From: Streptomyces bacillaris
GTDB lineage: Bacteria; Actinomycetota; Actinomycetes; Streptomycetales; Streptomycetaceae
Assembly (NCBI RefSeq): GCF_003268675.1
Contig: NZ_CP029378.1
Span: 5,084,001-5,148,000, forward strand
Direction: 5' to 3'
Length of the DNA stretch: 64,000 bases
How positions within the stretch are numbered: the first letter of the stretch is position 1; each line of letters opens with the position of its first letter. Shown here piece by piece: positions 36,620 through 43,741 of this stretch. Position numbers and translations under genes: made by a program. The notes under the pieces were generated by a model that saw only the letters and a program-made list of their open reading frames with translations, did not search any database and was not told the origin of the DNA.

Positions 36620-36635
36620 ACTGGTGTAGACCAGT
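36620..36635. promoter_or_regulatory. DasR-responsive element between nagE1 and nagF
   Basis: ACTGGTGTAGACCAGT differs from the DasR operator consensus at one base and is the best copy in the window. It lies 43 bases upstream of nagE1 and 162 bases upstream of the divergent nagF, so one bound DasR could cover both promoters. Confidence 0.92.
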
Positions 36636-36797
36636 TGCGTCACGGTCCGGGCCCGCCTCTGGGGCAGGGCGCCGGTGATCGTTATCTTTGGTGATGGTCC
36701 GGTTACCCGCCCGCGAAGTTGGGCCAACCGTGCGTTACCGTGACGAAACGGACCCGCAGCGGGCGGCCCGTCTGCACGCGAACACCAGGGAGAAGGC

Positions 36798-37031
36798 ATG
36801 GCCACCAAGGCTGAGAAGATCGTCGCCGGGCTCGGCGGCATCGAGAACATCGACGAGATCGAAGGCTGCATCACCCGGCTGCGCACCGAGGTCCACGACG
36901 CCAGCAAGGTCGACGAAGCCGCCCTCAAGGCCGCCGGAGCCCACGGAGTCGTGAAGATGGGCACCGCGATCCAGGTCGTCATCGGCACCGATGCCGACCC
37001 CATCGCCGCCGACATCGAAGACATGATGTGA
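36798..37031 (+). CDS. nagF: PTS GlcNAc-specific EIIB component
   Basis: 77 residues, a stand-alone EIIB domain. The phosphorylated cysteine is Cys24 in the conserved EGCITRLR motif. It passes phosphate from EIIA to the sugar in the EIIC channel. As the only EIIB here it must serve both nagE1 and nagE2. The ribosome-binding site AGGGAGAAGG lies before ATG 36798. Likely co-repressed by DasR with nagE1. Confidence 0.94.
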   Translation: MATKAEKIVAGLGGIENIDEIEGCITRLRTEVHDASKVDEAALKAAGAHGVVKMGTAIQVVIGTDADPIAADIEDMM

Positions 37032-37201
37032 CCGGCTGACACCCCGCCGCCGTCACGCCGCAGGCCCCGCACCCCATCGGTGCCGGGGCCTGCGCCGTAC
37101 GCGCACCAGCGCATCCGGCCGGTCGGCCCGCGGTGCCCCGGGGTAACCGCCCTCCCCGGCACCCGAACGGAGCCACCCCCGCCAACGGATAGGGTCGGCC
37201 C

Positions 37202-37939
37202 ATGTCTCGCATCGACGGCCGCACCCCCGAACAGCTCCGCCCCGTCACCATCGAACGCGGCTGGAGCAAGCACGCCGAGGGCTCAGTCCTCATCTCCTTC
37301 GGCGACACCAAAGTCTTCTGCACCGCCTCCGTCACCGAAGGCGTCCCGCGCTGGCGCAAGGGCAGCGGCGAGGGCTGGGTCACCGCCGAGTACTCCATGC
37401 TGCCCCGCTCCACCAACACCCGCGGCGACCGCGAAGCCGTACGCGGCAAGATCGGCGGCCGCACCCACGAGATCAGCCGCCTGATCGGCCGCTCCCTGCG
37501 CGCGGTCATCGACTACAAGGCCCTCGGCGAGAACACCATCGTCCTCGACTGCGATGTCCTCCAGGCCGACGGCGGCACCCGTACGGCCGCCATCACCGGC
37601 GCGTACGTCGCCCTCGCCGACGCCGTCACCTGGGCCCAGGGCAAGAAGATCGTCAAGGCCGGCCGCAAGCCGCTCACCGACACCGTCGCCGCCATCAGCG
37701 TCGGCATCGTCGACGGCACCCCGCTCCTCGACCTCTGCTACGAGGAGGACGTCCGCGCCGAGACCGACATGAACGTCGTCTGCACCGGCGACGGCCGCTT
37801 CGTCGAGGTCCAGGGCACCGCCGAGGGCGCCCCCTTCGACCGCAAGGAACTGGGCTCGCTCCTGGACCTGGCCACCGCGGGGTGCGTCGACCTCGCCACG
37901 CTCCAGCGTGACGCACTCGCAACCACGCAGAACGCGTAG
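37202..37939 (+). CDS. rph: Ribonuclease PH
   Basis: 245 residues, full length. MSRIDGRTPEQLRPVTIERGWSKHAEGSVLISFGDTKVFCTASV is the standard start. SRLIGRSLRAVIDYKALGENTIVLDCDVLQADGGTRTAAITGAY contains the phosphate- and metal-site residues. It trims tRNA 3' ends phosphorolytically. It heads an rph, lipoprotein, rdgB run on the same strand. Confidence 0.97.
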   Translation: MSRIDGRTPEQLRPVTIERGWSKHAEGSVLISFGDTKVFCTASVTEGVPRWRKGSGEGWVTAEYSMLPRSTNTRGDREAVRGKIGGRTHEISRLIGRSLRAVIDYKALGENTIVLDCDVLQADGGTRTAAITGAYVALADAVTWAQGKKIVKAGRKPLTDTVAAISVGIVDGTPLLDLCYEEDVRAETDMNVVCTGDGRFVEVQGTAEGAPFDRKELGSLLDLATAGCVDLATLQRDALATTQNA

Positions 37940-38063
37940 CGACGCGCCCCACCCGGGTAAAGAAGCAACCAAATACGCACCACAGAGCGTCGTTACGGGC
38001 ACGGGCGCACGGGTCGAACCGTGCGCCCGTCCACGTACGCGACCCCCGGGGAGGGACCGCACC

Positions 38064-38453
38064 ATGGCCTCGCGCCGCCACCAACGCCTCGCACTCGCCA
38101 CCGCCGCCGCACTGCTGACACTCACCACGGCCGCCGGCTGCGCCGGCCTCGACAAGGCCCTCGACTGCGTCCGCACCGCCGACGCCATCGCCACCAGCGT
38201 CGGCAACCTCCAACGGGCCGTCTCCAGCGCCTCCGAGGACATCACCCAGGCCTCCGAAGCCCTGGACGAGATCGACCGCGAACTCAAGAACCTCGGGGAC
38301 ACCACGGACGACGCCGACCTCTCCAAGGCGGTCGACGACCTCAAGGCGGGCGTCGCGAACGTGCGCGAGTCCATCGAGAAGGGCGACGCCACCCCCGACA
38401 TCACCCCGGTGACGGACGCGGCGGGCGAGATCGGCAAGGTCTGCACCCCGTAG
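38064..38453 (+). CDS. Small helical lipoprotein
   Basis: 129 residues with a signal peptide ending in the lipobox TAAGC. The mature part is a long amphipathic helix pattern (TSVGNLQRAVSSASEDITQASEALDEIDRELKNLGDTTDD) with coiled-coil character. No family name recognised; it is sandwiched between rph and rdgB. Function unknown. Confidence 0.75.
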   Translation: MASRRHQRLALATAAALLTLTTAAGCAGLDKALDCVRTADAIATSVGNLQRAVSSASEDITQASEALDEIDRELKNLGDTTDDADLSKAVDDLKAGVANVRESIEKGDATPDITPVTDAAGEIGKVCTP

Positions 38454-38486
38454 GGGTGTCCTGCCCCGCGCGGCGATAATCGGTGC

Positions 38487-39089
38487 ATGAAGCGCCTGAT
38501 CCTCGCCACCCGCAACGCCGGGAAAATCACCGAACTGCACGCCATCCTCGCCGACGCGGGCCTCGACCACGACCTCGTCGGCGCGGACGCGTACCCGGAC
38601 ATCCCCGACGTCAAGGAGACCGGCGTCACCTTCGCCGAGAACGCGCTCCTCAAGGCCCACGCCCTCGCGCAGGCCACCGGCCTCCCGGCCATCGCCGACG
38701 ACTCCGGCCTCTGCGTCGAGGTCCTCGGCGGCGCCCCCGGCATCTTCTCCGCCCGCTGGTCCGGCACCCACGGCGACGACCAGGCCAACCTGAACCTGCT
38801 CCTGGCCCAGCTCGGCGACATCGCGGCCCCCCACCGCGCCGCCCACTTCGCCTGTGCCGCCGCCCTGGCCCTCCCCGACGGCACCGAACGCGTCGTCGAA
38901 GGCCGCCTCCCGGGCACCCTGCGCCACACCCCGTCCGGCACCAACGGCTTCGGCTACGACCCGATCCTCCAGCCCGACGGCGAGACCCGCACCTGCGCGG
39001 AGCTGACCCCCGCCGAGAAGAACGCCATCAGCCACCGCGGCAAGGCGTTCCGGGCGTTGGTGCCGGTGGTGCGGGAGTTGGTGGGGTGA
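38487..39089 (+). CDS. rdgB: RdgB/HAM1 family XTP/dITP pyrophosphatase
   Basis: 200 residues. The N-terminal LILATRNAGKITELHAIL, the central TFAENALLKAHALAQATGLPAIADDSGLCVEVLGGAPGIFSARWSG and the C-terminal GTNGFGYDPIL and SHRGKAFRAL are all diagnostic. The enzyme removes deaminated purine triphosphates from the nucleotide pool. A perfect 16-bp terminator follows at once. Confidence 0.97.
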   Translation: MKRLILATRNAGKITELHAILADAGLDHDLVGADAYPDIPDVKETGVTFAENALLKAHALAQATGLPAIADDSGLCVEVLGGAPGIFSARWSGTHGDDQANLNLLLAQLGDIAAPHRAAHFACAAALALPDGTERVVEGRLPGTLRHTPSGTNGFGYDPILQPDGETRTCAELTPAEKNAISHRGKAFRALVPVVRELVG

Positions 39090-39095
39090 AGCGTG

Positions 39096-39131
39096 GAGAA
39101 GGGGCCGTCCCGCTCGGGACGGCCCCTTCTC
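39096..39131. terminator. Perfect hairpin terminator after rdgB
   Basis: Perfect 16-bp arms (39096-39111 and 39116-39131) with loop GCTC. It begins 7 bases after the rdgB stop and ends 9 bases before the 3' end of the convergent tRNA gene, so it may also end tRNA transcripts. Confidence 0.9.
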
Positions 39132-39139
39132 GTGGATGT

Positions 39140-39222
39140 GCGGCCGGTGGGATTCGAACCCACACAGGATTTCTCCCAGATGCCCCTAAAACACCCGCCG
39201 ATACCAGTTTGGCCACGGCCGC
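39140..39222 (-). tRNA. tRNA-Leu (anticodon UAG)
   Basis: Read on the minus strand the 83-base gene starts GCGGCCG and ends CGGCCGC, a perfect 7-bp acceptor stem. The D arm is GCC/GGC. The anticodon loop TTTAGGG is closed by a 5-bp stem and gives anticodon TAG. The long variable arm (GGGAGAAATCCT) is class II, and the T arm GTGGG-TTCGAAT-CCCAC is perfect. CCA is not encoded. It decodes CUA/CUG. It is not bldA, which needs anticodon UAA. Confidence 0.95.
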
Positions 39223-39284
39223 GCAGCAGAACTCAGCTTACTGCCCTCTGCGGAGTGAGTGCGGTGGATATCAGGGAGAGGTCC

Positions 39285-39944
39285 TCAGGGCAGCGTGACC
39301 TTGCCGCCCCTGCACCAGGTGCGGGTCACCGCGTGGCAGTTCGGACACGGGAGCCGCAGATTCTCCCTGCGGTCGTCGCTCCAGTCCCCGTTGATGTGAT
39401 CCACCTCCAGCGTCATGGGCCTGCCCAGCCAGAGGGCCGGGGTTCCGCACTCGGCGCACTCCTCCGCGAGGCCGGCTTCTCGCAGCGCCCGCCGCAACAG
39501 GGCCGTCTTCGTACGGCGTTTTCCCTCGTGTTTCACCAGGACTTGTTCAGCGGTCCTGAGCGGGGTGGGTCCGGCTCGCCCACGCTGGTGGCCCTGGCCC
39601 AGAAAATGCGAGGTGGAGAGTCCATCGTCGGCTGTCCACGTGCGTAAGTGCTGTCGTTGGCTCGTGGTGTCCGCCCTGCCCAGCCGTCTGAGGGCGTCGG
39701 CGATGGAAACCGCAGCGGCGACGGCCTCCGCGAGTTCTGCGGCCGAAGGGCGTTCTCCGGCTCTGTGGTAGCCGCGGCGGGAGAAGTGGGATACATCGAT
39801 CCCGTAATGCTCGAAGCGGGCGAACAGGTACCGGCTGAGCCTGCCGTAGGGGCGGGTGCCCAGAAAGGCGATGACCTCCTGGATGTCGGCGCACCGACGG
39901 GCTGCCTCGGCCAGCCGCTCCCGCGTGTACGGGCTGTTCCTCAC
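39285..39944 (-). CDS. HNH endonuclease family protein
   Basis: 219 residues. The C-terminal HNH motif reads TLEVDHINGDWSDDRRENLRLPCPNCHAVT, with zinc-type cysteines in CAECG and CPNCH. The N-terminal half has helix-turn-helix-like segments (AEAARRCADIQEVIAFLGTRPYGRLSRYLFARF), suggesting sequence recognition. It contains a rare TTA leucine codon (residue 100, 39645-39647), a sign of non-core origin or bldA dependence. Placed beside a tRNA gene, a common insertion spot. No associated restriction or phage genes are visible. Confidence 0.85.
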   Translation of the reverse strand: MRNSPYTRERLAEAARRCADIQEVIAFLGTRPYGRLSRYLFARFEHYGIDVSHFSRRGYHRAGERPSAAELAEAVAAAVSIADALRRLGRADTTSQRQHLRTWTADDGLSTSHFLGQGHQRGRAGPTPLRTAEQVLVKHEGKRRTKTALLRRALREAGLAEECAECGTPALWLGRPMTLEVDHINGDWSDDRRENLRLPCPNCHAVTRTWCRGGKVTLP

Positions 39945-40064
39945 GTCCCTACCCCCTCCGTTCCGGCCGCACGTTCGCAGCCTCGTACGGAGTAACGAAC
40001 CGTTTATCGGATGGTTACGTCCGTAATCCGGAGAGGGTCGGAGGGGCAGGCAAGGCGGAAGGTC

Positions 40065-41561
40065 TCAGAACTTCGGCTCCGGCGCCTGGGCCTGGACCAG
40101 TTCCGCCGCCTCCTCCGCCGTCTCCACCGACGGCGGGGAGCCGGACAGGGGCTGCTGGGCGGTCTCCTTCATGCAGGCCACCGCGATCACGCCCACCAGG
40201 GCCGCCGCCATCGCGTAGTACGCGGGCATCAGGTTGGAGCCGGTCCAGCTGATCAGGGCGGTGATCACCAGGGGGGTCGTGCCGCCGAAGATCGATGCGG
40301 AGAGGTTGTATCCGACGGAGAGGGAGCCGTAGCGGACGTTCGTCGGGAACAGCGCCGGGAGGGCCGCCGACATCGTGCCGAGCATGCAGACCAGGGAGAG
40401 GCCCAGCATCAGCATCCCGATGGTGATGGGGAGGATGCCGTCGACCCGGATGAGGAGGAACGCGGGGAGGGAGAGGAAGAGGAAGCCGAGCATCCCGGTC
40501 ATCAGCAGCGGCTTGCGGCCGAAGCGGTCGGAGAGCCTGCCCACCTGGGCGATGAACGTCATCAGGAACACCATCACGGCGAGCAGGATCAGCAGCCCGT
40601 GCGTCTCGCTGTAGCCGAGTTCGTCGGAGAGGTACGTCGGCATGTACGACAGCAGCATGTAGTCGGTGATGTTGTACGCGCCCACCAGGCAGATGCAGAG
40701 GATCAGCGTCGGCCAGTACTGCCGGAAGATCTTCGCCAGGTCCCCCTTGGCCGTCGTCTCCACACCGTCCGCCGCCTCGGTCGCGTGCGCCGTGCCGCCC
40801 TCCAGCTTCTGGAAGGCCGGCGTCTCGTCGAGCTTGAGGCGCAGGTAGAGGCCGACCAGGCCCAGCGGGCCCGCGACGAGGAACGGGATCCGCCAGCCCC
40901 AGGACTCCATCTGGGAGGTGTCCAGGAGGGCGTAGAGGGCCGTGACGAGGCCGGCCGCGCAGACGTACCCCGCGAGCGTTCCGAACTCCAGGAAGCTGCC
41001 GAAGAAGCCGCGCCGCTTGTCGGGGGCGTACTCCGCGATGAACGTGGAGGCGCCCCCGTACTCACCGCCCGTCGAGAAGCCCTGGAGCATCCGGAAGAAG
41101 ATCAGCAGGACCGCGGCCCAGACCCCGATCGTGTCATGCGAGGGGATCAGGCCGATCGCGAAAGTCCCCACCGCCATCAGGATCATCGTCAGCGCCAGGA
41201 CCTTCTTGCGTCCGATCTTGTCACCCATCGGGCCGAAGAACATGCCGCCGAGCGGCCGTACGAGGAAGGCCACCGCGAAGGTCGCGAAGGAGGAGAGGAG
41301 CTGGGTGGTGTCGTTCCCGGACGGGAAGAACACATGGCCGATGGTGACGGCCAGGTAGGAGTAGATGCCGAAGTCGAACCACTCCATGGCGTTCCCGAGC
41401 GAGGCGGCCTTCACGGCCCGCTTCACCGCGGCGTCGTCCGTGACGGTGATGTCCGTCCGGCGCAGCCGCGGGTTCTTGCGCTTGCGGATGGCCCGGAAGA
41501 GCGCGGGATGGCGTTTGACCGCTTCGGGGTCGGCCGCCTGGTGGGGGTCGGGGGCCGCCAT
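40065..41561 (-). CDS. MFS transporter, metabolite:H+ symporter (ProP-like)
   Basis: 498 residues from ATG 41561, chosen for the upstream GGAAAGGA; an upstream ATG at 41636 has no such support. The motifs GNAMEWFDFGIYSYLAV and GPMGDKIGRKKVLALTMILMAVGTFAIGLIP, and GFSTGGEYGGASTFIAEYAPDKRRGFFGS in helix 5, mark the MHS group that includes proline/betaine (ProP), shikimate and alpha-ketoglutarate symporters. Substrate unknown; osmolyte uptake is likely. Twelve membrane helices with a Glu/Ala-rich tail. Confidence 0.9.
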   Translation of the reverse strand: MAAPDPHQAADPEAVKRHPALFRAIRKRKNPRLRRTDITVTDDAAVKRAVKAASLGNAMEWFDFGIYSYLAVTIGHVFFPSGNDTTQLLSSFATFAVAFLVRPLGGMFFGPMGDKIGRKKVLALTMILMAVGTFAIGLIPSHDTIGVWAAVLLIFFRMLQGFSTGGEYGGASTFIAEYAPDKRRGFFGSFLEFGTLAGYVCAAGLVTALYALLDTSQMESWGWRIPFLVAGPLGLVGLYLRLKLDETPAFQKLEGGTAHATEAADGVETTAKGDLAKIFRQYWPTLILCICLVGAYNITDYMLLSYMPTYLSDELGYSETHGLLILLAVMVFLMTFIAQVGRLSDRFGRKPLLMTGMLGFLFLSLPAFLLIRVDGILPITIGMLMLGLSLVCMLGTMSAALPALFPTNVRYGSLSVGYNLSASIFGGTTPLVITALISWTGSNLMPAYYAMAAALVGVIAVACMKETAQQPLSGSPPSVETAEEAAELVQAQAPEPKF

Positions 41562-41768
41562 GGCCGGGGTCCTTTCCTCGGAGGGTGTTCCAGGAAAGGC
41601 TTCTGCGCGGTGGTGACGGTCGCAAACCGACTTCATGACCGGATGCGATGTCCCTCACATGTTCCCGACATCTGTGCCCGCACCTGTGCCTGTAGCTGTT
41701 CCCGGTGCGGACGGGGGACGGTGCGGTGCGGTGGCGTACGGGGAGGGGTTACGCGGGAGGGTACGGCT

Positions 41769-41804
41769 CCGCCTCGCCCCGATGGACCATCCGGGGCGAG
41801 GCGG
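41769..41804 (-). terminator. Hairpin terminator after bcp
   Basis: CCGCCTCGCCCCG (41769-41781) pairs with CGGGGCGAGGCGG (41792-41804). It lies 31 bases beyond the bcp stop on the minus strand. Confidence 0.8.
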
Positions 41805-41834
41805 GCGCGGCGGTGGCGGGCGCGGCCGGTGGTG

Positions 41835-42302
41835 TCAGATGCCCAGGTCCCTGATGATCTTCGCCACGTGGCCCGTCGCCTTGACGTTGTAGAAGGCGTG
41901 CTCGACCTTGCCGTCCTCGTCCACGACGATCGTGGAGCGGATGACGCCCGTCACCACTTTGCCGTAGAGCTTCTTCTCGCCGAAGGCGCCGTACGCCGCC
42001 AGGGTCTCCTTGGACGGGTCGCCGACCAGCGTGACCTTGAGGTTCTCCTTCTCGCGGAACTTGGCGAGCTTCTCCGGCTTGTCGGGGGAGACGCCGATGA
42101 CGTCGTACCCGGCGCCCGTGAGGAGGTCGAGGTTGTCCGTGAAGTCGCAGGCCTGCTTGGTGCAGCCGGGGGTAAGAGCCGCCGGGTAGAAGTAGACGAT
42201 GACCTTGCGGCCCTTGTGGTCCGCGAGCGAGACCTCGTTGCCGTCGGCGTCGGGAAGGGTGAAGGCGGGAGCGGGGTCGCCGGGCGTGAGTCGCTCGCTC
42301 AT
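41835..42302 (-). CDS. bcp: Thioredoxin-dependent thiol peroxidase (Bcp/PrxQ)
   Basis: 155 residues. The peroxidatic cysteine lies in AALTPGCTKQACDF, with the resolving cysteine five residues later, the PrxQ pattern. DLLTGAGYDVIGVSPDKPEKLAKFREKENL is conserved. It reduces hydroperoxides using thioredoxin. Monocistronic with its own terminator. Confidence 0.96.
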   Translation of the reverse strand: MSERLTPGDPAPAFTLPDADGNEVSLADHKGRKVIVYFYPAALTPGCTKQACDFTDNLDLLTGAGYDVIGVSPDKPEKLAKFREKENLKVTLVGDPSKETLAAYGAFGEKKLYGKVVTGVIRSTIVVDEDGKVEHAFYNVKATGHVAKIIRDLGI

Positions 42303-42447
42303 GGGGGGTTCTCCTCGGGTGGTGCGCGGGTCGGACGGGACCGAGCGTAATAGGGGTGCCGCCGGGTGCGCGGGGGTTCGAGCTGACAGACTGTCGACGA
42401 AGGTTCAGATGAAGGTTTACCGGAGACACGACCACGGAGGCGGCGCA

Positions 42448-42765
42448 GTGTCGGATGCCAGGAGCCCTGCGCAGATCGAGGCGGACATCATCAGCAGGCG
42501 TGAGCAGCTCGCTGTGGTGCTCGACGAGATCGGGGTGCGGGTACACCCGAAGACGATCATCGGTGACGCGAAGGCGAGGGTGGCCGCGAACGTGGACCGT
42601 ACGGCCGGCCGGGCGTTCGTCGCGGTGAATCGCTCGGTGTCGGATGTGAAGGCCCAGTTCGTCGCGGCGGACGGCTCGCCCCGGCTGGAGCGGGTGGTCC
42701 CCGCCGCGCTGCTGGTGGTGGGCGTGGTGGGGCTGCTCACCGTCTCGAAGCGCCGCCGGAAGTGA
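42448..42765 (+). CDS. DUF3618 family membrane protein
   Basis: 105 residues from GTG 42448, with ACGGAGG upstream. Begins SDARSPAQIEADIISRREQLAVVLDEIGVRVHPKTIIGDAKARV, the DUF3618 pattern, and ends in one membrane helix (AALLVVGVVGLLTV) with a basic tail SKRRRK. Such proteins are often found near competence- or phage-shock-like membrane proteins in actinobacteria; role unknown. Confidence 0.88.
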   Translation: MSDARSPAQIEADIISRREQLAVVLDEIGVRVHPKTIIGDAKARVAANVDRTAGRAFVAVNRSVSDVKAQFVAADGSPRLERVVPAALLVVGVVGLLTVSKRRRK

Positions 42766-42883
42766 CGGGTCCGGTCCGCTCCCCGGTGGGACGTACGCGC
42801 CCCCGGCGGGATGTGCGGGCCCGCGGTGGGGCGTACGGGGCCCTCGGGCGTGCGCGGCGGTGCGGTGACGGTAGGTTGCGGGC

Positions 42884-43228
42884 GTGAGCGAGAAGACCCA
42901 CGACGATGACAAGCTGCCCATCCGCATGCTGCACGACCGCGTTCTGGTGCGGAACGACACCACCGAGGGTGAGCGCCGCTCCGGCGGCGGCATCCTGATC
43001 CCGGCGACGGCGGCGGTGGGCCGTCGGCTCGCCTGGGCCGAGGTGGTCGCGGTCGGCCAGAACGTGCGGACGGTGGAGCCCGGGGACCGGGTGCTGTACG
43101 ACCCCGAGGACCGGGCCGAGGTCGAGGTGCGGGGCGTGGCGTACGTGCTGATGCGCGAGCGCGACCTGCACGCGGTGGCGGCGGACCGGTTCGAGGGGTC
43201 GGTGGATTCGACCGGGCTGTATCTGTAG
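42884..43228 (+). CDS. GroES-like co-chaperonin family protein
   Basis: 114 residues from GTG 42884. LPIRMLHDRVLVRNDTTEGERRSGGGILIPATA and WAEVVAVGQNVRTVEPGDRVLYDPEDRAEVEVRGVAYVLMRERDLHAV follow the Cpn10 fold. The mobile loop (GERRSGGGILIPATAA) is present. It is not next to groEL and its charged N-terminal arm is unusual, so it is probably a divergent paralogue rather than the main GroES. Confidence 0.88.
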   Translation: MSEKTHDDDKLPIRMLHDRVLVRNDTTEGERRSGGGILIPATAAVGRRLAWAEVVAVGQNVRTVEPGDRVLYDPEDRAEVEVRGVAYVLMRERDLHAVAADRFEGSVDSTGLYL

Positions 43229-43235
43229 GACGTAC

Positions 43236-43275
43236 GGCGGAGGGCCTGGTGACCATGGTCACCAGGCCCTCCGCC
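43236..43275. terminator. Perfect 40-base palindrome after the GroES-like gene
   Basis: Bases 43236-43255 are the exact reverse complement of 43256-43275, centred on GGTGACCATGGTCACC, with no loop. It starts 7 bases after the stop, so it is most simply a terminator, but the absence of any spacer is unusual. Confidence 0.8.
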
Positions 43276-43298
43276 ATTCCTTGCTACGGTGGAACCAT

Positions 43299-43338
43299 CC
43301 CGACGAGACGCGCCGTACCGGGCAGGCAAAGACGACGC
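43299..43338 (+). ncRNA. Guanidine-III riboswitch (ykkC-III)
   Basis: The run CCCGACGAGACGCGCCGTAC, CGGGCAGGCAAAGACGACGC matches the guanidine-III consensus (CCGGACGAG, GCGCCGUACC, CAGGACAAGACGGCGC) with few changes. CCCG pairs with CGGG, and GCGCCGT with ACGACGC save one C-A mismatch. It is 46 bases before an SMR-family exporter gene. The 3' strand GACGAC (43331-43336) can alternatively pair with GTCGTC (43368-43373), next to the ribosome-binding GGAGG, which suggests translational control by guanidine. Confidence 0.88.
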
Positions 43339-43383
43339 ATCCGTGTTCGTTCACGCGCTCGCGCGTTGTCGTCGGAGGTTCTC

Positions 43384-43704
43384 ATGGCCTGGGTTCTGCT
43401 GGTCGTCGCCGGTCTGCTCGAAGTGGGCTGGTCGATCGGGATGAAGTACACCGAGGGGTTCACCCGGCTCTGGCCGAGCGTGTTCACCGGTCTCGGGATC
43501 GTGGCGAGCATGGTGTTGCTGTCGCACGCCGCGAAGACGCTGCCGATCGGTACGGCGTACGGGGTGTGGGTCGGTATCGGCGCGGCCGGTGCGGCGATCC
43601 TGGGCATGGTCGTGCTGAACGAGCCGGTGACCGCCGCCCGGATCTTCTTCGTCTGTCTGCTGCTGGTCGCGGTGGTGGGGCTGAAGGCGACCTCGGGGCA
43701 CTGA
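43384..43704 (+). CDS. SMR family guanidinium exporter (SugE/Gdx type)
   Basis: 106 residues from ATG 43384 with GGAGG upstream. Four membrane helices; Glu13 in VVAGLLEVGWSIGMKYTEGFTRLWP is the essential coupling glutamate, and the GWSIGMKYTEGFTR pattern is that of SugE/Gdx rather than EmrE. The guanidine-III riboswitch just upstream supports guanidinium (Gdm+/H+ antiport) as the substrate. Formerly annotated as quaternary ammonium or chaperone-suppressor protein. Confidence 0.93.
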   Translation: MAWVLLVVAGLLEVGWSIGMKYTEGFTRLWPSVFTGLGIVASMVLLSHAAKTLPIGTAYGVWVGIGAAGAAILGMVVLNEPVTAARIFFVCLLLVAVVGLKATSGH

Positions 43705-43741
43705 GCCGTTCTCCGGGCACTGAGGCCGCCCTCTTGTCCGG

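Noticed and set aside
39140..39222. Possible bldA (tRNA-Leu UAA)
   Set aside because: The anticodon loop TTTAGGG gives UAG, and the acceptor stem GCGGCCG differs from the bldA sequence I remember.
42409..42447. Upstream ATG for the DUF3618 gene
   Set aside because: The added residues are not family-like, and GTG 42448 has the clear ribosome-binding site ACGGAGG.
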